Below are positions 44,244 through 52,903 of a DNA stretch of 64,000 nucleotides, in pieces; positions within the stretch are counted from its first letter, which is position 1; each line of letters starts with the position of its first letter. The DNA is from CALHVX01 sp039198065 (GTDB taxonomy: Bacteria; Pseudomonadota; Gammaproteobacteria; Pseudomonadales; Azotimanducaceae). A model generated the notes under the pieces. It did no database searches. It saw only the letters and a list, made by a program, of their open reading frames with translations, and was not told where the DNA came from. The stretch spans positions 62,001-126,000 of the forward strand of contig JBCCTU010000010.1 in the NCBI GenBank assembly GCA_039198065.1, read 5' to 3'. The position numbers were made by a program, and so were the translations under genes.

Positions 44244-45086
44244 CTAGGGCGCGCGCCGCTGCTGCGCGTACACGTCGCGGTGTTCGAAGAATTCGATGTA
44301 GTGGTCGAGGATCTCGGGCCGTTCGAAATGTAGGAAGTGGCCGACGTCCTCGATTAAGACGCACTCGCAGTCGGGAATGCGCTCGCCGGCCGTCCACATG
44401 TCCTGTTGATCGATGATGCGGTCGGTAGCGCCGTTGATGATGAGTGTGCGGGCCCTGATCTGCGTAAGATCGACCCAGTCGTCGAGCTTCGGCAACGTGG
44501 CAATGTTGCGGCAGTGTTCGTAGAACGCTTCGGCGTTGTGATCGCTCAGGTTTGCAAACTGAGCTTCGATCTGGCGCTTGTAGGTGTGGCCGATTTTTTG
44601 ACCGAACATTCCGATGATGAGCTCCGCACCGGCGGCGTAGTCGCGCCGGTCGTAGAGTTCCTGCGCCTGTTCGACCATGCGCAGCATTTCGTCGTTCGGC
44701 TTCATGCCAAAGCTGCTCAGCACGAGCTGATGCACGGCCTCTGGGTGCTTGACGGCGTAGCCCGTAGCTACCGCTGTGCCCCAGCTGCTTCCGGCGAGGG
44801 TTAGCTTGCCCGCGGGTTTGATGCGATTGACGAGGGCATGGACCACGTCGACCTGCTCGTCGAGCGACACGTGGGCGCTGCCGGAGAGAATCTTAGAGCG
44901 ACCGACCCCGGGCATGTCGAAGACGACCACGGTGAAGTAGGGCGAGAACCGACGAATGACTTCGCGCCAAACCGCCATGGTCTGCAGCACCCCACCAACG
45001 CACAGGAAGACGTCGGCGTGATCGCCGTAGCAGCGGAACGGGACTTCGAACCGGTCGTGGGTAAGCGACTGCTTGTGGGTCTTCAT
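44244..45086 (-). CDS. RhlA-like alpha/beta hydrolase
   Basis: A 280-aa alpha/beta hydrolase. The nucleophile elbow GSSWG places the serine at residue 101, with the acid in INGATDRII (D222) and the histidine in EDVGHFLHFE (H250). The order of VVVFDMPGVGRSK, the SSWG elbow, the MLRMVEQAQELYDRRD helix and the GHFLHFE end recalls RhlA, which builds 3-(3-hydroxyalkanoyloxy)alkanoic acids from hydroxyacyl-ACP. That comparison is from memory of RhlA and is not proof of activity. The ATG at 45086 overlaps the stop of the JmjC-like gene, in a three-gene operon. Confidence 0.75.
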   Translation of the reverse strand: MKTHKQSLTHDRFEVPFRCYGDHADVFLCVGGVLQTMAVWREVIRRFSPYFTVVVFDMPGVGRSKILSGSAHVSLDEQVDVVHALVNRIKPAGKLTLAGSSWGTAVATGYAVKHPEAVHQLVLSSFGMKPNDEMLRMVEQAQELYDRRDYAAGAELIIGMFGQKIGHTYKRQIEAQFANLSDHNAEAFYEHCRNIATLPKLDDWVDLTQIRARTLIINGATDRIIDQQDMWTAGERIPDCECVLIEDVGHFLHFERPEILDHYIEFFEHRDVYAQQRRAP

Positions 45087-46045
45087 CGGGGCGCTGCGCC
45101 CTCTGTCGTTGCGCCCTGCTTGCGTGCATATCGATCGGCGGTTCGACTGGCCCGGTGCGTCTTCCATGCAAACCAGCGCTCCGGCGCGATCCGGTTCGCT
45201 ACGCGATCGATCGGCATCTTAAAGAGCAGATTGGCAACGCCTCGTAGACGGTCTGACCAGCGCGTTGGTGTCGCGCGGAGGGAGACGCCGATTCCAGGAT
45301 CTAGGTAGTAGAACTCGTGCCACCAGCCCGGTGGCATGTACAGCGTTTCGCCGGGTTCGAGTACTACCTCGTAACCACGGGCGTGGCGCAACGCCGGAAA
45401 CCGTTCGAAGTCCGGTGCGTCAAGGTCGACATAGCTGCGCACGGTGTATGGATGCTGGTACAGCGCCGGTGCGTTGCCGGGCTCGAACAGGCGAATGCGG
45501 CGCTGCCCGCGGATCACCGTATGAAAGACGTGGCCCATGTCGATGTCGAAGTGCAGCGGGGTTGTGCTGCCGCGGCAGCCGAAGAAGCTGAATACGAAGC
45601 GTCTTGAGAAATCCAGACCCAGAGCCGGTAAGTGGATATCGTCGACCATCTCGGGAATCTGCTGCGCCAAGTTGTAGAGGAACATGCGCAGGTCCCGGCC
45701 GTTGGTCTGAGTCTCCTTGAGAAACTCAGCAAAGGGCATCGTATCGACGCTGCCCATGTAGTTGCCCCCTGGGGTGCCGAACGAGGCGTCGTACACCGGC
45801 ACGGGGTGCTGTCCATACCGCTCCGCCAAGCGCTCCGGTGCCCAGCTTTCGAGCGCCGGCCAGTCGGCGGCAAGGTCAGTAACGATGAATGGCTTGGCGC
45901 TTTGGATAGCGCTGAGGATCGCCGTGCCGTTCCCGAAGGCCAAGCGCGGCAGCGAGTGCCAGCTCATCTCGGCCTGGGAGTTCGCATCGCCGGGGTCGGA
46001 GCTGAGCGGTGCGGTTGTCGCTGCGGGGATCGGGTGTGCGCTCAC
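45083..46045 (-). CDS. JmjC/cupin_8-like 2-oxoglutarate oxygenase
   Basis: A 320-aa protein of the cupin-like/JmjC group of Fe(II)/2-oxoglutarate hydroxylases. The iron-binding HxD is in TPLHFDID (H165, D167) and the distal histidine is in PPGWWHEFYYL (H243). The preceding RFVFSFFGCRGSTT segment is also typical. There is no signal peptide. It starts with GTG inside the stop of the CHI-like gene and its own stop overlaps the RhlA-like start. The substrate is unknown; relatives hydroxylate proteins or small molecules. Confidence 0.85.
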   Translation of the reverse strand: MSAHPIPAATTAPLSSDPGDANSQAEMSWHSLPRLAFGNGTAILSAIQSAKPFIVTDLAADWPALESWAPERLAERYGQHPVPVYDASFGTPGGNYMGSVDTMPFAEFLKETQTNGRDLRMFLYNLAQQIPEMVDDIHLPALGLDFSRRFVFSFFGCRGSTTPLHFDIDMGHVFHTVIRGQRRIRLFEPGNAPALYQHPYTVRSYVDLDAPDFERFPALRHARGYEVVLEPGETLYMPPGWWHEFYYLDPGIGVSLRATPTRWSDRLRGVANLLFKMPIDRVANRIAPERWFAWKTHRASRTADRYARKQGATTEGAAPR

Positions 46046-46653
46046 GCGTCGCGCTCCGCGTGCAGGCTTGCGAGCAGCTCTTCTCGATCACACACCGGAT
46101 CGGCCCCGAACCAGATCGACCAGATCAGTTTGGCAAAGGTCGTGTCCGTCGCGCGAAACGCCGGTTCGCCGTTGAACTCCGCGCGGATCTGACCGCCTGG
46201 AAGCCAGAAAAACACTAGCTGGTCGCCTTTTTGAGCGTCTCGATCAATGGCCGCCATAAACGCGGTGATGGTTGGCGCTGCAGCCTCGAGCCAGCCTTCT
46301 TCCGCGTTGCGGCGGATGCTTGTTTTGAATTCTTTGCGGATCAGCTCAACGCCGAGATTCCGGGCGAATCGAATGGCGATGGCCTTCGCAGGTCCATCGG
46401 TCACCACGTCCTGCGGCTCGAGATCGGCGACCGCGCTTGATTCCAGGTAGTGCGCGATCTCATAGACCCGGAAAATGAAGACAAAGCGCTTGTCTGAGCC
46501 CGTCAGGGTCAATCCGTGCGAGATCCCGGCATGCTCGACGTCAAGGGTAGGCGGCGGAAAGGCCTGCTCCGAGGCGTGGCTCCACGGCGCGAGGGGGGCG
46601 CACCAGAGCGCCGCTAGACAGGACCAGACCGTTACTGAATGTGGGAGTCTCAA
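46042..46653 (-). CDS. Exported chalcone isomerase-like protein
   Basis: A 203-aa protein of the bacterial chalcone isomerase-like family with a signal peptide (about 1-27, ending SHA). Conserved segments are GISHGLTLTGSDKRFVFIFRVYEIAHYLE and IRFARNLGVELIRKEF, and near the end VFFWLPGG and FAKLIWSIWFG. Bacterial members are not known to isomerise chalcones; plant relatives include fatty-acid-binding proteins. It starts with TTG at 46653, the only usable start I see. It is the first gene of the overlapping operon with the JmjC-like and RhlA-like genes. Confidence 0.82.
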   Translation of the reverse strand: MRLPHSVTVWSCLAALWCAPLAPWSHASEQAFPPPTLDVEHAGISHGLTLTGSDKRFVFIFRVYEIAHYLESSAVADLEPQDVVTDGPAKAIAIRFARNLGVELIRKEFKTSIRRNAEEGWLEAAAPTITAFMAAIDRDAQKGDQLVFFWLPGGQIRAEFNGEPAFRATDTTFAKLIWSIWFGADPVCDREELLASLHAERDA

Positions 46654-47056
46654 GGGTGCTGATTACCTGTCGACGCCGGCCGCTCGCTTCCGTCGCGCGA
46701 TAGTGTACCAGCTCCCAAATATGCTCCCGGGTCCTGTGCTTAAGGCGTCAAAACCACCCTGCGCTTTGCTACGCCACGCCCGCTGACCGCCGATTCCAGC
46801 GCCGAATCCGTGCCACATCCGTAGCGTGTTCGCCGCAATTGTGGCGCCGGCGTTCGAAAACCAGCGCCGTCTGTTTCCAAGCGCCGTTTCTTTTGCGCCG
46901 CGCGTTCCGGCGAAACCGATTGGTCCGATTTCATGGTGCGAGCTATGAGTCTAACTTGTTGATTTTTATAAGTTACATTCTCATAACGTGCGTCCGTTCT
47001 CACTGGTACGAAGTCTGCCCTAAGGGTGCAAACGTGAACTCGTAGGTGGAATCCAA
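46654..47056. other. Divergent intergenic region between the CHI-like operon and the subtilase
   Basis: About 400 bases without a gene. A GC-rich left part holds TACACT on the minus strand (46707-46702), a possible -10 for the CHI operon. An AT-rich patch near 46950-46985 offers TTGATT, a 17-base spacer and CATAAC for the subtilase. Both are weak guesses. The subtilase transcript would then have a leader of about 60 bases with AGGTGGA before its GTG. Confidence 0.4.
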
Positions 47057-49681
47057 GTGACGCTCTTAACGCAAACCCGAGCAAAGCGCATCGGACAGGG
47101 ACTGGCGCTGAGCGCGGCGATTGCCGTGGTCTTCAACGTCGCTACATCGGTTGAGGACGTCCCCGCGTCAGCCCTGCAGCCTGCCATTGCGGCTGAGTCA
47201 ATGTCCTCATCCGCAAACAGCCGCAGTGACGCCACGCCTCGATTGGCGACGGGTGCGGCGGCGGTCGGTGAACTCGCCTCCGAGGAGCAGCGCGAGCCCC
47301 GAGGGAATTTGGTCGATCAGAGCGCCTCGGAGTCCGTCTCCCCTGCCCAGCGATCGGTGGCGTCGATTCCCGCGGCTGCTCGCGAAAAAATGAGCGCGCC
47401 ACTGGCGGCACTTGCTGCTCAGGGGGGTGCGGAGACCGTCGAGTTGATCGTAAGCGCCCAATCAGTGCCGGAGCTCTTTGATGCGGACGCGCTTGCCGCC
47501 CTCGGCGGCAAGGTGCAGCGGCGCTACACCAATCTGGCCATGCAGGCGGTCCAGATTCCCGCCGCGTCGCTCATCGATCTCGCCCTTGAGCCTGGCGTGG
47601 ACGGACTGGCACTCGATCGTGAAACCCGCAGCTTGGGCTCTGCAGCGCACGATACCGCCGGTGTGCCGCAATCCGCGGGGTTGCCCGGCTACTCCGGCGG
47701 CAGCGGGCTAGCCGTCGCCATCGTTGACTCCGGTGTGGGCACGCACGAAGACCTGCCCTTGGTCGAGCGGCATCACTTCACCACCCCGGGAACGCGGCTG
47801 GCGACCGGTCGGCGTCACGACTACTCGGCGCAGGCGCTGTTTGTGTTCGATGAGACCGACGGAACGCGGCTCTACGACCGGGCGTCAGAGGTGAATGCGA
47901 GCGCCAGCCGGGAAGACCTCGAGGTGGAAAACGCGCCGCAGCCCGATTGGGGTGAGGAAGCTCTAACACTTGATCGAAACCGCGTGTCTTCACCCACCGG
48001 TGCTGATGGCGTCTTTGATGCGTGCACAGCGAGCAACGCGATTTCCGTCGAAGCCTGGGTGAAGCCGGGCAACACGACGCAGGCGGGTCCTGCGCGTATC
48101 GTGACATTCTCCCGCAACACGGGCAGCCGTAACTTTACGCTCGCTCAAGACAAGGGTCGTTATACGTTCCGCCTTCGTACGACCCAGAATGGCTGGAACG
48201 GCACGAACACACGGCTCTTCAGCTCCTGGAGCGCGGTCAAGACCGAGCTCCAGCACGTCGTCGCGACCCGCGACGCCTCGGGTAAGGCAACGCTTTACGT
48301 CGACGGCGTGGCGGTGGATTCCGAAACGATTCCCGGCGACTTTTCGAACTGGGACCGCTCCTTCGATTTCGGGTTGGGTAACGAGTTTTCGCGGCCAGCC
48401 GATACGAGCTATCGAAGCTGGCAGGGTGACTATCACCTGGCCGCCGTCCATTGCAGCGCACTGAGTGCGAAGCAGGTGGCCGATCACTTTAAGGCTGGCC
48501 CGAATCCTTACGAGACCCTGGAAGATCCGTTCGGTCACGGCACACACGTCGCTGGAATTGTTGCCGGCAGTGGGGTCGCGTCTAACGGCGATCATCGGGG
48601 GATTGCCGACCAAGCGTCCATCGTCTCGCTGCGCGTGCTCGATGGGGAAGGTCGGGGCAACTTGTCTGACGCACTGGCGGCCCTCGACTGGTTGGTTGAG
48701 TACGGCGCTGAGAAGAACATCAAGGTAGCGAACCTTTCCTTCGGGATGCCGGTTGAGGAGTCGAATCAGTTTGATCCACTCGTCGCTGCGGCCGAGCGGG
48801 TATGGGACGCCGGCATTACCGTCGTTGCGTCTGCGGGCAACTTTGGCCGCGACGGCCACATGACCATTACCAGTCCTGCAAACTCACGGAAAGTCATTAC
48901 CGTTGGCTCGTTGACGGACTCGGGTACGGGATCGAACTTTGAAGATGACTACGTATCCACCTACTCGTCTCGCGGACCGACGGGCATCGACCACGTGCTG
49001 AAGCCCGATTTGGTTGCGCCAGGCAATCGGATCCTGTCGACGATATCAAGCGATTCTCGACTGACGGAGCTCGTGGGCGGCCGATTCAAGCGCTGCACAG
49101 CCCCGGGCTGTACCGGCGATTACCTCGAGCTCTCGGGGACGAGTATGGCGACGCCGCTCGTTGTTGCGACGGCTGCGCTTATGATCGAGCAGGATCCGAC
49201 GCTTGATCCTGCAGACGTTAAAGCTCGGCTCATGCGGTCGGCTCGAAAAGTTGATATGGATCCCACCGCGGTCGGCGCGGGCGTACTGGACGTAGCGGCT
49301 GCCATGAACGATATGGGATACGTCAGCGGCGAGGCCTTGTCTCCCCTCATGTCGCGCTCTGAGGTGGGCGAGGTGATCTTGGTCGAAGATACCGCTCAAC
49401 TCTGGGGTGACAGCACCTGGAGCGCCAACTACCTCTGGGCCAACGGCTACCTGTGGGCGAACAGCTATCGCGCGTCCGACGGCTACCTCTGGGCAGACAG
49501 CTATCTGTGGGCGAACAGCTATCTCTGGGCCAACAGCTACCTGTGGGCGAACGGATACCTCTGGGCCAACGGCTACCTGTGGGCGAACAGCTATCTCTGG
49601 GCCAACACCGTCGAAAATGAGGATCCACTGCTCGAGGAGATTCGTGGCAACGCGAAGCTCAAGCTGCAGGACGACAAGTAG
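47057..49681 (+). CDS. Exported S8 subtilase with LamG-like insert and YLWAN repeats
   Basis: An 874-aa secreted serine protease. An N-terminal membrane/signal segment (about 10-30) is followed by a prodomain-like region to about 205. The catalytic triad is D224 (VAIVDSGVG), H494 (FGHGTHVAG) and S696 (SGTSMATP), with the oxyanion asparagine in ASAGNFG. D and H are about 270 residues apart instead of about 30. The insert contains a LamG/concanavalin-like domain (AISVEAWVKPGN, TLYVDGVAVDSE). The C-terminus (792-851) is ten hexapeptides of the type YLWAN(S/G), then an acidic/basic tail. Start GTG. The target is unknown. Confidence 0.9.
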   Translation: MTLLTQTRAKRIGQGLALSAAIAVVFNVATSVEDVPASALQPAIAAESMSSSANSRSDATPRLATGAAAVGELASEEQREPRGNLVDQSASESVSPAQRSVASIPAAAREKMSAPLAALAAQGGAETVELIVSAQSVPELFDADALAALGGKVQRRYTNLAMQAVQIPAASLIDLALEPGVDGLALDRETRSLGSAAHDTAGVPQSAGLPGYSGGSGLAVAIVDSGVGTHEDLPLVERHHFTTPGTRLATGRRHDYSAQALFVFDETDGTRLYDRASEVNASASREDLEVENAPQPDWGEEALTLDRNRVSSPTGADGVFDACTASNAISVEAWVKPGNTTQAGPARIVTFSRNTGSRNFTLAQDKGRYTFRLRTTQNGWNGTNTRLFSSWSAVKTELQHVVATRDASGKATLYVDGVAVDSETIPGDFSNWDRSFDFGLGNEFSRPADTSYRSWQGDYHLAAVHCSALSAKQVADHFKAGPNPYETLEDPFGHGTHVAGIVAGSGVASNGDHRGIADQASIVSLRVLDGEGRGNLSDALAALDWLVEYGAEKNIKVANLSFGMPVEESNQFDPLVAAAERVWDAGITVVASAGNFGRDGHMTITSPANSRKVITVGSLTDSGTGSNFEDDYVSTYSSRGPTGIDHVLKPDLVAPGNRILSTISSDSRLTELVGGRFKRCTAPGCTGDYLELSGTSMATPLVVATAALMIEQDPTLDPADVKARLMRSARKVDMDPTAVGAGVLDVAAAMNDMGYVSGEALSPLMSRSEVGEVILVEDTAQLWGDSTWSANYLWANGYLWANSYRASDGYLWADSYLWANSYLWANSYLWANGYLWANGYLWANSYLWANTVENEDPLLEEIRGNAKLKLQDDK
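49430..49609 (+). repeat. Ten 18-bp repeats coding for YLWAN(S/G) hexapeptides
   Basis: Ten consecutive 18-bp units, nine encoding YLWA(N/D)(S/G/T) and one degenerate (YRASDG). Codon choice alternates between CTC TGG GCC AAC and CTG TGG GCG AAC, so neighbouring units are not identical at DNA level. The motif is therefore held at protein level rather than being a recent DNA expansion. Confidence 0.95.
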
Positions 49682-49707
49682 GGCAACGGGTTACACAGGA
49701 CCCATTA

Positions 49708-49742
49708 CCCTCGCCGAGCCCGCTGCAACGACACGGCGAGGG
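49708..49742 (+). terminator. Hairpin after the subtilase
   Basis: CCCTCGCCG and CGGCGAGGG form a 9-bp stem with a 17-base loop, 27 bases after the stop. It has no T-tract, so termination would be Rho-dependent or partial. Confidence 0.5.
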
Positions 49743-49845
49743 GCACTGCAGATCATCAGGTTACAACCTGAGAGTGACACTGTGAGAAGAAAGTGAGCGA
49801 AACTTCCCCAGGGGTTCGGCACAGAAATGGGGCAGTGGAGCGCTC

Positions 49846-51540
49846 ATGATTGTCGGTATCGATCTTGGTACTACCAACAGCTTGTTGGCGGTGTGGCACG
49901 ACGGCAGCCCGCGCATAGTACGCAGTGCCACGGGTCGAGATCTCACCCCGAGTGCAGTGAGCGTGGCAGAAGATGGTCATATCCTCGTGGGAGATGCGGC
50001 CCGGGACCGGTTGGTCTCGCATCCGGAGCGATCGATCGGCTACTTCAAACGCTTTATGGGCAGCGATCGTCAGCTCACCATCGCGGGTCGCCAGTTTCGC
50101 CCGGAAGAGCTCTCGGCACTGGTTATCCGTCAGCTTCTGGATGACGCCGAAGCGGATACGGGTGCGCGGCCGACAGACGCCGTCATTAGCGTTCCCGCCT
50201 ATTTCAGCGACGCGCAGCGCAAAGCGACACGGACCGCCGGTCAACTTGCGGGGCTTAACGTCGAGCGACTGGTCAACGAACCGACCGCCGCGGCGATGGC
50301 CTACGGACTCCATGAGCTGGCTGACGAACGCCTGATCGTTGTCATTGATCTGGGCGGCGGGACGCTCGATGTTTCAATCCTCGAGTTTTTTGATGGTGTA
50401 ATGGAGGTTCATGCGACTGCCGGCGACAACCACCTCGGCGGTCGGGACTTCGATGAATCGATCACAACCTGGTTCACGAAAGAAATCGGTCTGTCGATTG
50501 ATGAACTTCGCACTGCCGAGCAGGCACGCCTCATCGCCGCAAGCGAAGCTGCTCGGCACCGACTTACGGATTCTGACGCCGCGGTTCTCACCTTGGCCCA
50601 GTCACGCAGGTTTCGTGGTGAGCTCGTGCATCAGGCAGAACTCACTCGGACAACCTTTGAGAGCCTCTGTGCGCCACTGTTGAGCCGGATGCAGATCGCG
50701 ATCGAGCGAGCGATCCGTGACAGTAAGCTGTCGCTCGATCAGATTACGGACGTTATTCTCGTCGGTGGTGCCACACGCATGGCGCTGGTGCGATCCTTGG
50801 TAAGTCGAATGTTCCAGCGCATTCCCCTGTCGCGGCCGGATCCCGATCGAATAGTTGCGGAAGGTGCGGCGGTGCAAGCGGCGCTAAAAGCACGAGACGC
50901 CTCACTGAAAGATGTCGTACTTACGGACGTCTGCCCGTACACCCTTGGAATTGAGGTTTCGGAAGAGCTCGACAGTGGCATGCTGGAGACGGGCCGCTAC
51001 CTGCCGATTATCGAGCGCAACCTGACGGTGCCCGTAAGCCGCGTGAACACCGTGGCGCCCATAACGGAACGCCAGAAGCAGCTGAAGGTGAATATCTTTC
51101 AGGGCGAAAGCCGCCTGGTTTCGAACAACATCTTGCTTGGATCTGTGGATGTTCCCCTGCCAAGGCGTGGAGATCGCAACGTCGATGTGCGCTTTACCTA
51201 CGATGTCGACGGTATTTTAGAGGTTGAGGTCGTCGTTCCTGGTCGCGAGCCTACGCACTTAGTGATCAACAATTCAGGAACGTCACTTGATGAAGCGGAG
51301 ATTGCGAAGCGGCTCAAAGCATTGGAAGGTTTGAAGGTTCACCCGCGGGATGACGCTCTCAACATTGCCCTGCTGGCGAAGCTCGACCGTCTTTACGAAG
51401 AGTCGTTAGGGGCATCTCGTGATGAGATTGCAAGCGTTGCTCGGGCGTTTGAGGCGGCGCTGTCAACTCAGGACCCCTCGCGGGTTGAAGATGCCCGGGC
51501 GAAAGTAGAAGCCTTCATGGAAGCGTATCTCGGGCAATGA
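49846..51540 (+). CDS. hscC: Hsp70-family chaperone HscC
   Basis: A 564-aa Hsp70 homologue, shorter than DnaK and of the HscC (Hsc62) type. ATPase motifs are IVGIDLGTTNSLLAVW, VISVPAYFSDAQRKAT, VVIDLGGGTLDVSI and VILVGGATRMALV. The substrate domain begins DVCPYTLGIEV and the helical lid is truncated. It overlaps the J-domain gene (ATGA), matching the E. coli pattern in which HscC works with dedicated J-proteins rather than DnaJ. There is no GrpE nearby. Confidence 0.92.
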   Translation: MIVGIDLGTTNSLLAVWHDGSPRIVRSATGRDLTPSAVSVAEDGHILVGDAARDRLVSHPERSIGYFKRFMGSDRQLTIAGRQFRPEELSALVIRQLLDDAEADTGARPTDAVISVPAYFSDAQRKATRTAGQLAGLNVERLVNEPTAAAMAYGLHELADERLIVVIDLGGGTLDVSILEFFDGVMEVHATAGDNHLGGRDFDESITTWFTKEIGLSIDELRTAEQARLIAASEAARHRLTDSDAAVLTLAQSRRFRGELVHQAELTRTTFESLCAPLLSRMQIAIERAIRDSKLSLDQITDVILVGGATRMALVRSLVSRMFQRIPLSRPDPDRIVAEGAAVQAALKARDASLKDVVLTDVCPYTLGIEVSEELDSGMLETGRYLPIIERNLTVPVSRVNTVAPITERQKQLKVNIFQGESRLVSNNILLGSVDVPLPRRGDRNVDVRFTYDVDGILEVEVVVPGREPTHLVINNSGTSLDEAEIAKRLKALEGLKVHPRDDALNIALLAKLDRLYEESLGASRDEIASVARAFEAALSTQDPSRVEDARAKVEAFMEAYLGQ

Positions 51541-52796
51541 GTATTTGGGACGTTCTCGGTATTGCTGCAACCAGCGATCAGCGCGCAATCCGAAAAGCCT
51601 ATGCCCAGCAGCTGAAGTTGCACCGGCCGGAAGATGATCCGGAAGGATTTCAGCGCTTGCGCGAAGCCTACGACCTGGCGCTGGTCAGCGCTGATGATTC
51701 TATCGGCGGACCGCTGCCGGTTGCGCGGTCCGAGATCTTCGAAATTTCTGAGCAGCCACAGACTGACAGTTTACAGCCGCAAGCTGAGGCAGACGCTTCG
51801 TCAAGCCAGGATGTCGCGACTGACCAAGCCTATGCCTATATCGAGCGCTTTCGATCATGGCTCCTTCGACCCGCACCGTTTGACGAGGTAGATTGCTTCG
51901 AGTCGCTGATGTCTGACCCCGTGCTTGACCACCTCGATGCACGACCCGTGTTGCGTCACGAAGTGCTGAGGGCAGCTGTAGATTCTGTACGAGACCTAAA
52001 GCGCACAAAGCGGGAAGACTATCAGTTTGGCGCTATGCTGCGACGCTTGGATGAGCGCCTTAGCCTTGTGCTCGATGAGCTAACTCTAGATCAGTGGTTC
52101 GATCGAGAAGAACTGCAGCTGCTAGGCAACTACTTGCCGCGACTCTTGGGCCCCGGTGCACAACCCAAGGCGACGACGAAACAGTCCTTTGAGCTTCTTC
52201 GGCTTCTTGCGCGGCCGTTAGGCGTACTGTTCTGCGTTTTTTTGGTTTTTTCGCTTCGTGTTTGCAGCTCTTCGGACAGTTCAATCGAGCGGATGTTGAA
52301 GGCCTATCGAGAGCCTGCGACTGATCAGGTCTATCTTGAGCGAATTCAGGGGCTGTCCGACGTGCTTATGCAGGACCCGGTACTCACGGAAAACGAGCGA
52401 GTACAGATTCTGACGTTGCGGGGGCGTCTCTATGTAGCCGTATCAGCGTTTGCTCGGGGCAGATCCGACTTCAGAGAAGTCGTTCGTTACCGACCTGACG
52501 ATGGATGGGCTCTCAACCGCTTGGCTTGGTTGCTCGCGACAACACCTGACGAAGACGTGCGGTCTCCAGATGAAGCGGTTGACTTGGCGCAACGCTCTGT
52601 AAGTGTTGCGCCAAACGAAGCTGCGTTTATCGACACCTTGGCAGCGGCTTATGCTGCCAGAGGCGACTTCGGTGAGGCGGTGTCGGCGCAGCGGCGCGCG
52701 ATCGGGCTTGTGCCTGCGGGTGCAGATCGGATGATGCAGTCTATGGAGGAACGGCTGGATCTATACCAACGCGGTGAGCCATACATAGCGGACTGA
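51537..52796 (+). CDS. Membrane J-domain protein, HscC partner
   Basis: A 419-aa co-chaperone. The N-terminal J-like domain (1-50) reads IWDVLGIAATSDQRAIRKAY then KLHRPEDDPEGFQRLREAY. The HPD tripeptide is replaced by H29-R-P-E-D, as in the DjlB/DjlC-type J-proteins. A hydrophobic segment at about 224-243 probably spans the membrane. The C-terminal third is TPR-like (WALNRLAWLLATTPDED, FIDTLAAAYAARGDFGEAV). Coupled to hscC, it should recruit that chaperone to the membrane. The TPR part could choose clients in the periplasm or cytoplasm depending on topology. Confidence 0.85.
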   Translation: MSIWDVLGIAATSDQRAIRKAYAQQLKLHRPEDDPEGFQRLREAYDLALVSADDSIGGPLPVARSEIFEISEQPQTDSLQPQAEADASSSQDVATDQAYAYIERFRSWLLRPAPFDEVDCFESLMSDPVLDHLDARPVLRHEVLRAAVDSVRDLKRTKREDYQFGAMLRRLDERLSLVLDELTLDQWFDREELQLLGNYLPRLLGPGAQPKATTKQSFELLRLLARPLGVLFCVFLVFSLRVCSSSDSSIERMLKAYREPATDQVYLERIQGLSDVLMQDPVLTENERVQILTLRGRLYVAVSAFARGRSDFREVVRYRPDDGWALNRLAWLLATTPDEDVRSPDEAVDLAQRSVSVAPNEAAFIDTLAAAYAARGDFGEAVSAQRRAIGLVPAGADRMMQSMEERLDLYQRGEPYIAD

Positions 52797-52903
52797 GGCA
52801 CCAGGGTGTCCAGATTCTCTGCGCGTCAGGTGCCTGAGCGGAAACACGGCGGACGAACTGGCGCTGTGTTGACAGTTCTGGTTGCTGCTCACACCGTAGT
52901 CAG

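Noticed and set aside
47057..49681. CRISPR-like array in the subtilase
   Set aside because: The 18-bp periodicity at 49430-49609 is coding, has no spacers and encodes YLWAN hexads.
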